Shown: one piece after another, positions 6,609 through 7,000 of the stretch | How positions within the stretch are numbered: the first letter of the stretch is position 1 | Layout: every line of letters begins with the position of its first letter | Source: Cellvibrionales bacterium UBA4435 | GTDB lineage: Bacteria; Pseudomonadota; Gammaproteobacteria; Pseudomonadales; Porticoccaceae | Reading direction: 5' to 3' | Assembly (NCBI GenBank): GCA_002390525.1 | Contig: DGPR01000007.1 | Span: 1-7,000 of the forward strand | Length of the DNA stretch: 7,000 nucleotides | The notes under the pieces: generated by a model | What the model was told of the DNA's origin: nothing | Database searches by the model: none | What the model saw: the letters and a program-made list of their open reading frames with translations, nothing else | Position numbers and translations under genes: made by a program

Positions 6609-7000
6609 ATGTACGCAGTTATAAAAAGTGGCGGCAAGCAACATCGTGTTGAAGAAGGTGAATTTCTTCGCGTGGAAAAAATGGATATAGCAACTGGCGA
6701 AAAAATTGACTTTGATGAAGTGCTCATGGTCACAAACGGTGATGAGGTAAAAATAGGCACACCTTTCGTAACTGGCGTAAAAGTTACTGCAGAGATATTG
6801 ACTCACGGTCGCTCTGATAAAGTAAAGATAATCAAGTTTAACCGTCGTAAGCATAGCAGAAAGCAAATGGGTCATCGTCAGTGGTTCACTGAAATAAAGA
6901 TTATTAGTATAGGTTCTGATAAAATAAAAACTATAGCTAAGCCAAAAACAGAAGCTAAACCAAAAACAGAAGCTAAACCGAAGACTGCAGCTAAACCGAA
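6609..7000 (+). CDS. rplU: 50S ribosomal protein L21 with repetitive C-terminal tail (3' end cut by window edge)
   Basis: L21 is a structural protein of the large ribosomal subunit that contacts 23S rRNA. The window holds 130 codons with no stop. Residues 1-102 match the complete bacterial L21: [17 protein letters not shown] at the start, LDIATGE-like [16 protein letters not shown] (25-40), [17 protein letters not shown] (66-82) and the L21 signature [16 protein letters not shown] (83-98). E. coli L21 ends at residue 103, but here the frame continues with a basic tail that becomes a tandem repeat (from residue 110). The ATG at 6609-6611 follows a CGGAG ribosome site eight bases upstream. It is divergent from ispB; rpmA (L27) normally follows and would lie beyond the window. 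Identification is secure; the length of the tail is unknown. Confidence 0.97.
   Translation, partial: MYAVIKSGGKQHRVEEGEFLRVEKMDIATGEKIDFDEVLMVTNGDEVKIGTPFVTGVKVTAEILTHGRSDKVKIIKFNRRKHSRKQMGHRQWFTEIKIISIGSDKIKTIAKPKTEAKPKTEAKPKTAAKP
6936..7000 (+). repeat. 18-bp tandem repeat encoding Ala-Lys-Pro-Lys-Thr-Glu in the L21 tail
   Basis: Three full 18-bp units (6936-6953, 6954-6971, 6972-6989) and the start of a fourth (6990-7000) run to the window edge. Units 1 and 2 differ at one base; unit 3 diverges more and encodes AKPKTA. The unit length keeps the rplU frame. The array continues off the window, so its copy number is not known. Confidence 0.9.

Noticed and set aside
6525..6875. Minus-strand open frame of 116 codons opposite rplU
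   Set aside because: It lies antisense to a clear L21 gene, its product resembles no family I know, and it is rich in Phe, Cys and Tyr as expected for an antisense shadow.
1..7000. A new defence, mobile or otherwise undescribed multi-gene system
   Set aside because: Every substantial open frame belongs to a well-known housekeeping or transporter family; there are no transposase, integrase, toxin, nuclease-array or repeat-spacer patterns.

Overview
The window is ordinary bacterial chromosome carrying conserved housekeeping genes. I see no mobile element, CRISPR array, phage gene, tRNA or rRNA. The organism is most likely a low-GC gammaproteobacterium. Three things point there: a FabA/FabB pair for the anaerobic route to unsaturated fatty acids, an IspB-type polyprenyl synthase divergent from rplU as in E. 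coli, and proteins that read as close relatives of the E. coli ones. The AT-rich base composition and short gaps suggest a compact genome, perhaps marine or host-associated, but genus cannot be read from this window.

Layout, left to right. Positions 1-1280 (minus) hold the first 426 codons of uvrA, cut by the window edge. A 215-bp divergent gap separates it from a plus-strand major facilitator transporter of the YajR type (1496-2854). This converges, with 18 bp between stop codons, on ssb (2873-3349, minus). Next, all on the minus strand, come fabB (3482-4693), fabA (4775-5305) and ispB (5468-6430). Transcription runs ispB, fabA, fabB, ssb, but the gaps of 162, 81 and 132 bp and candidate internal promoters suggest these are not one tight operon, apart from fabA-fabB. 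Finally rplU (ribosomal protein L21) starts at 6609 on the plus strand and runs off the right edge.

Functions fall into four groups: DNA repair and replication (UvrA, SSB), unsaturated fatty acid synthesis (FabA makes cis-3-decenoyl-ACP, FabB elongates it), quinone side-chain synthesis (IspB) and translation (L21). The uvrA - transporter - ssb grouping recalls the uvrA/ssb neighbourhood of E. coli and Pseudomonas, but no E. coli-type LexA box (CTG-N10-CAG) is visible in the gap upstream of either repair gene.

The points that reward a second look are small: a tandem Ala-Lys-Pro-Lys-Thr-Glu repeat tail on L21, a 10-bp hairpin in the rplU leader, a good promoter for fabB inside the end of fabA, and a probable ssb terminator lying inside the 3' end of the convergent transporter gene. 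I found no new biological system here. No stretch longer than 300 bp lacks a gene.
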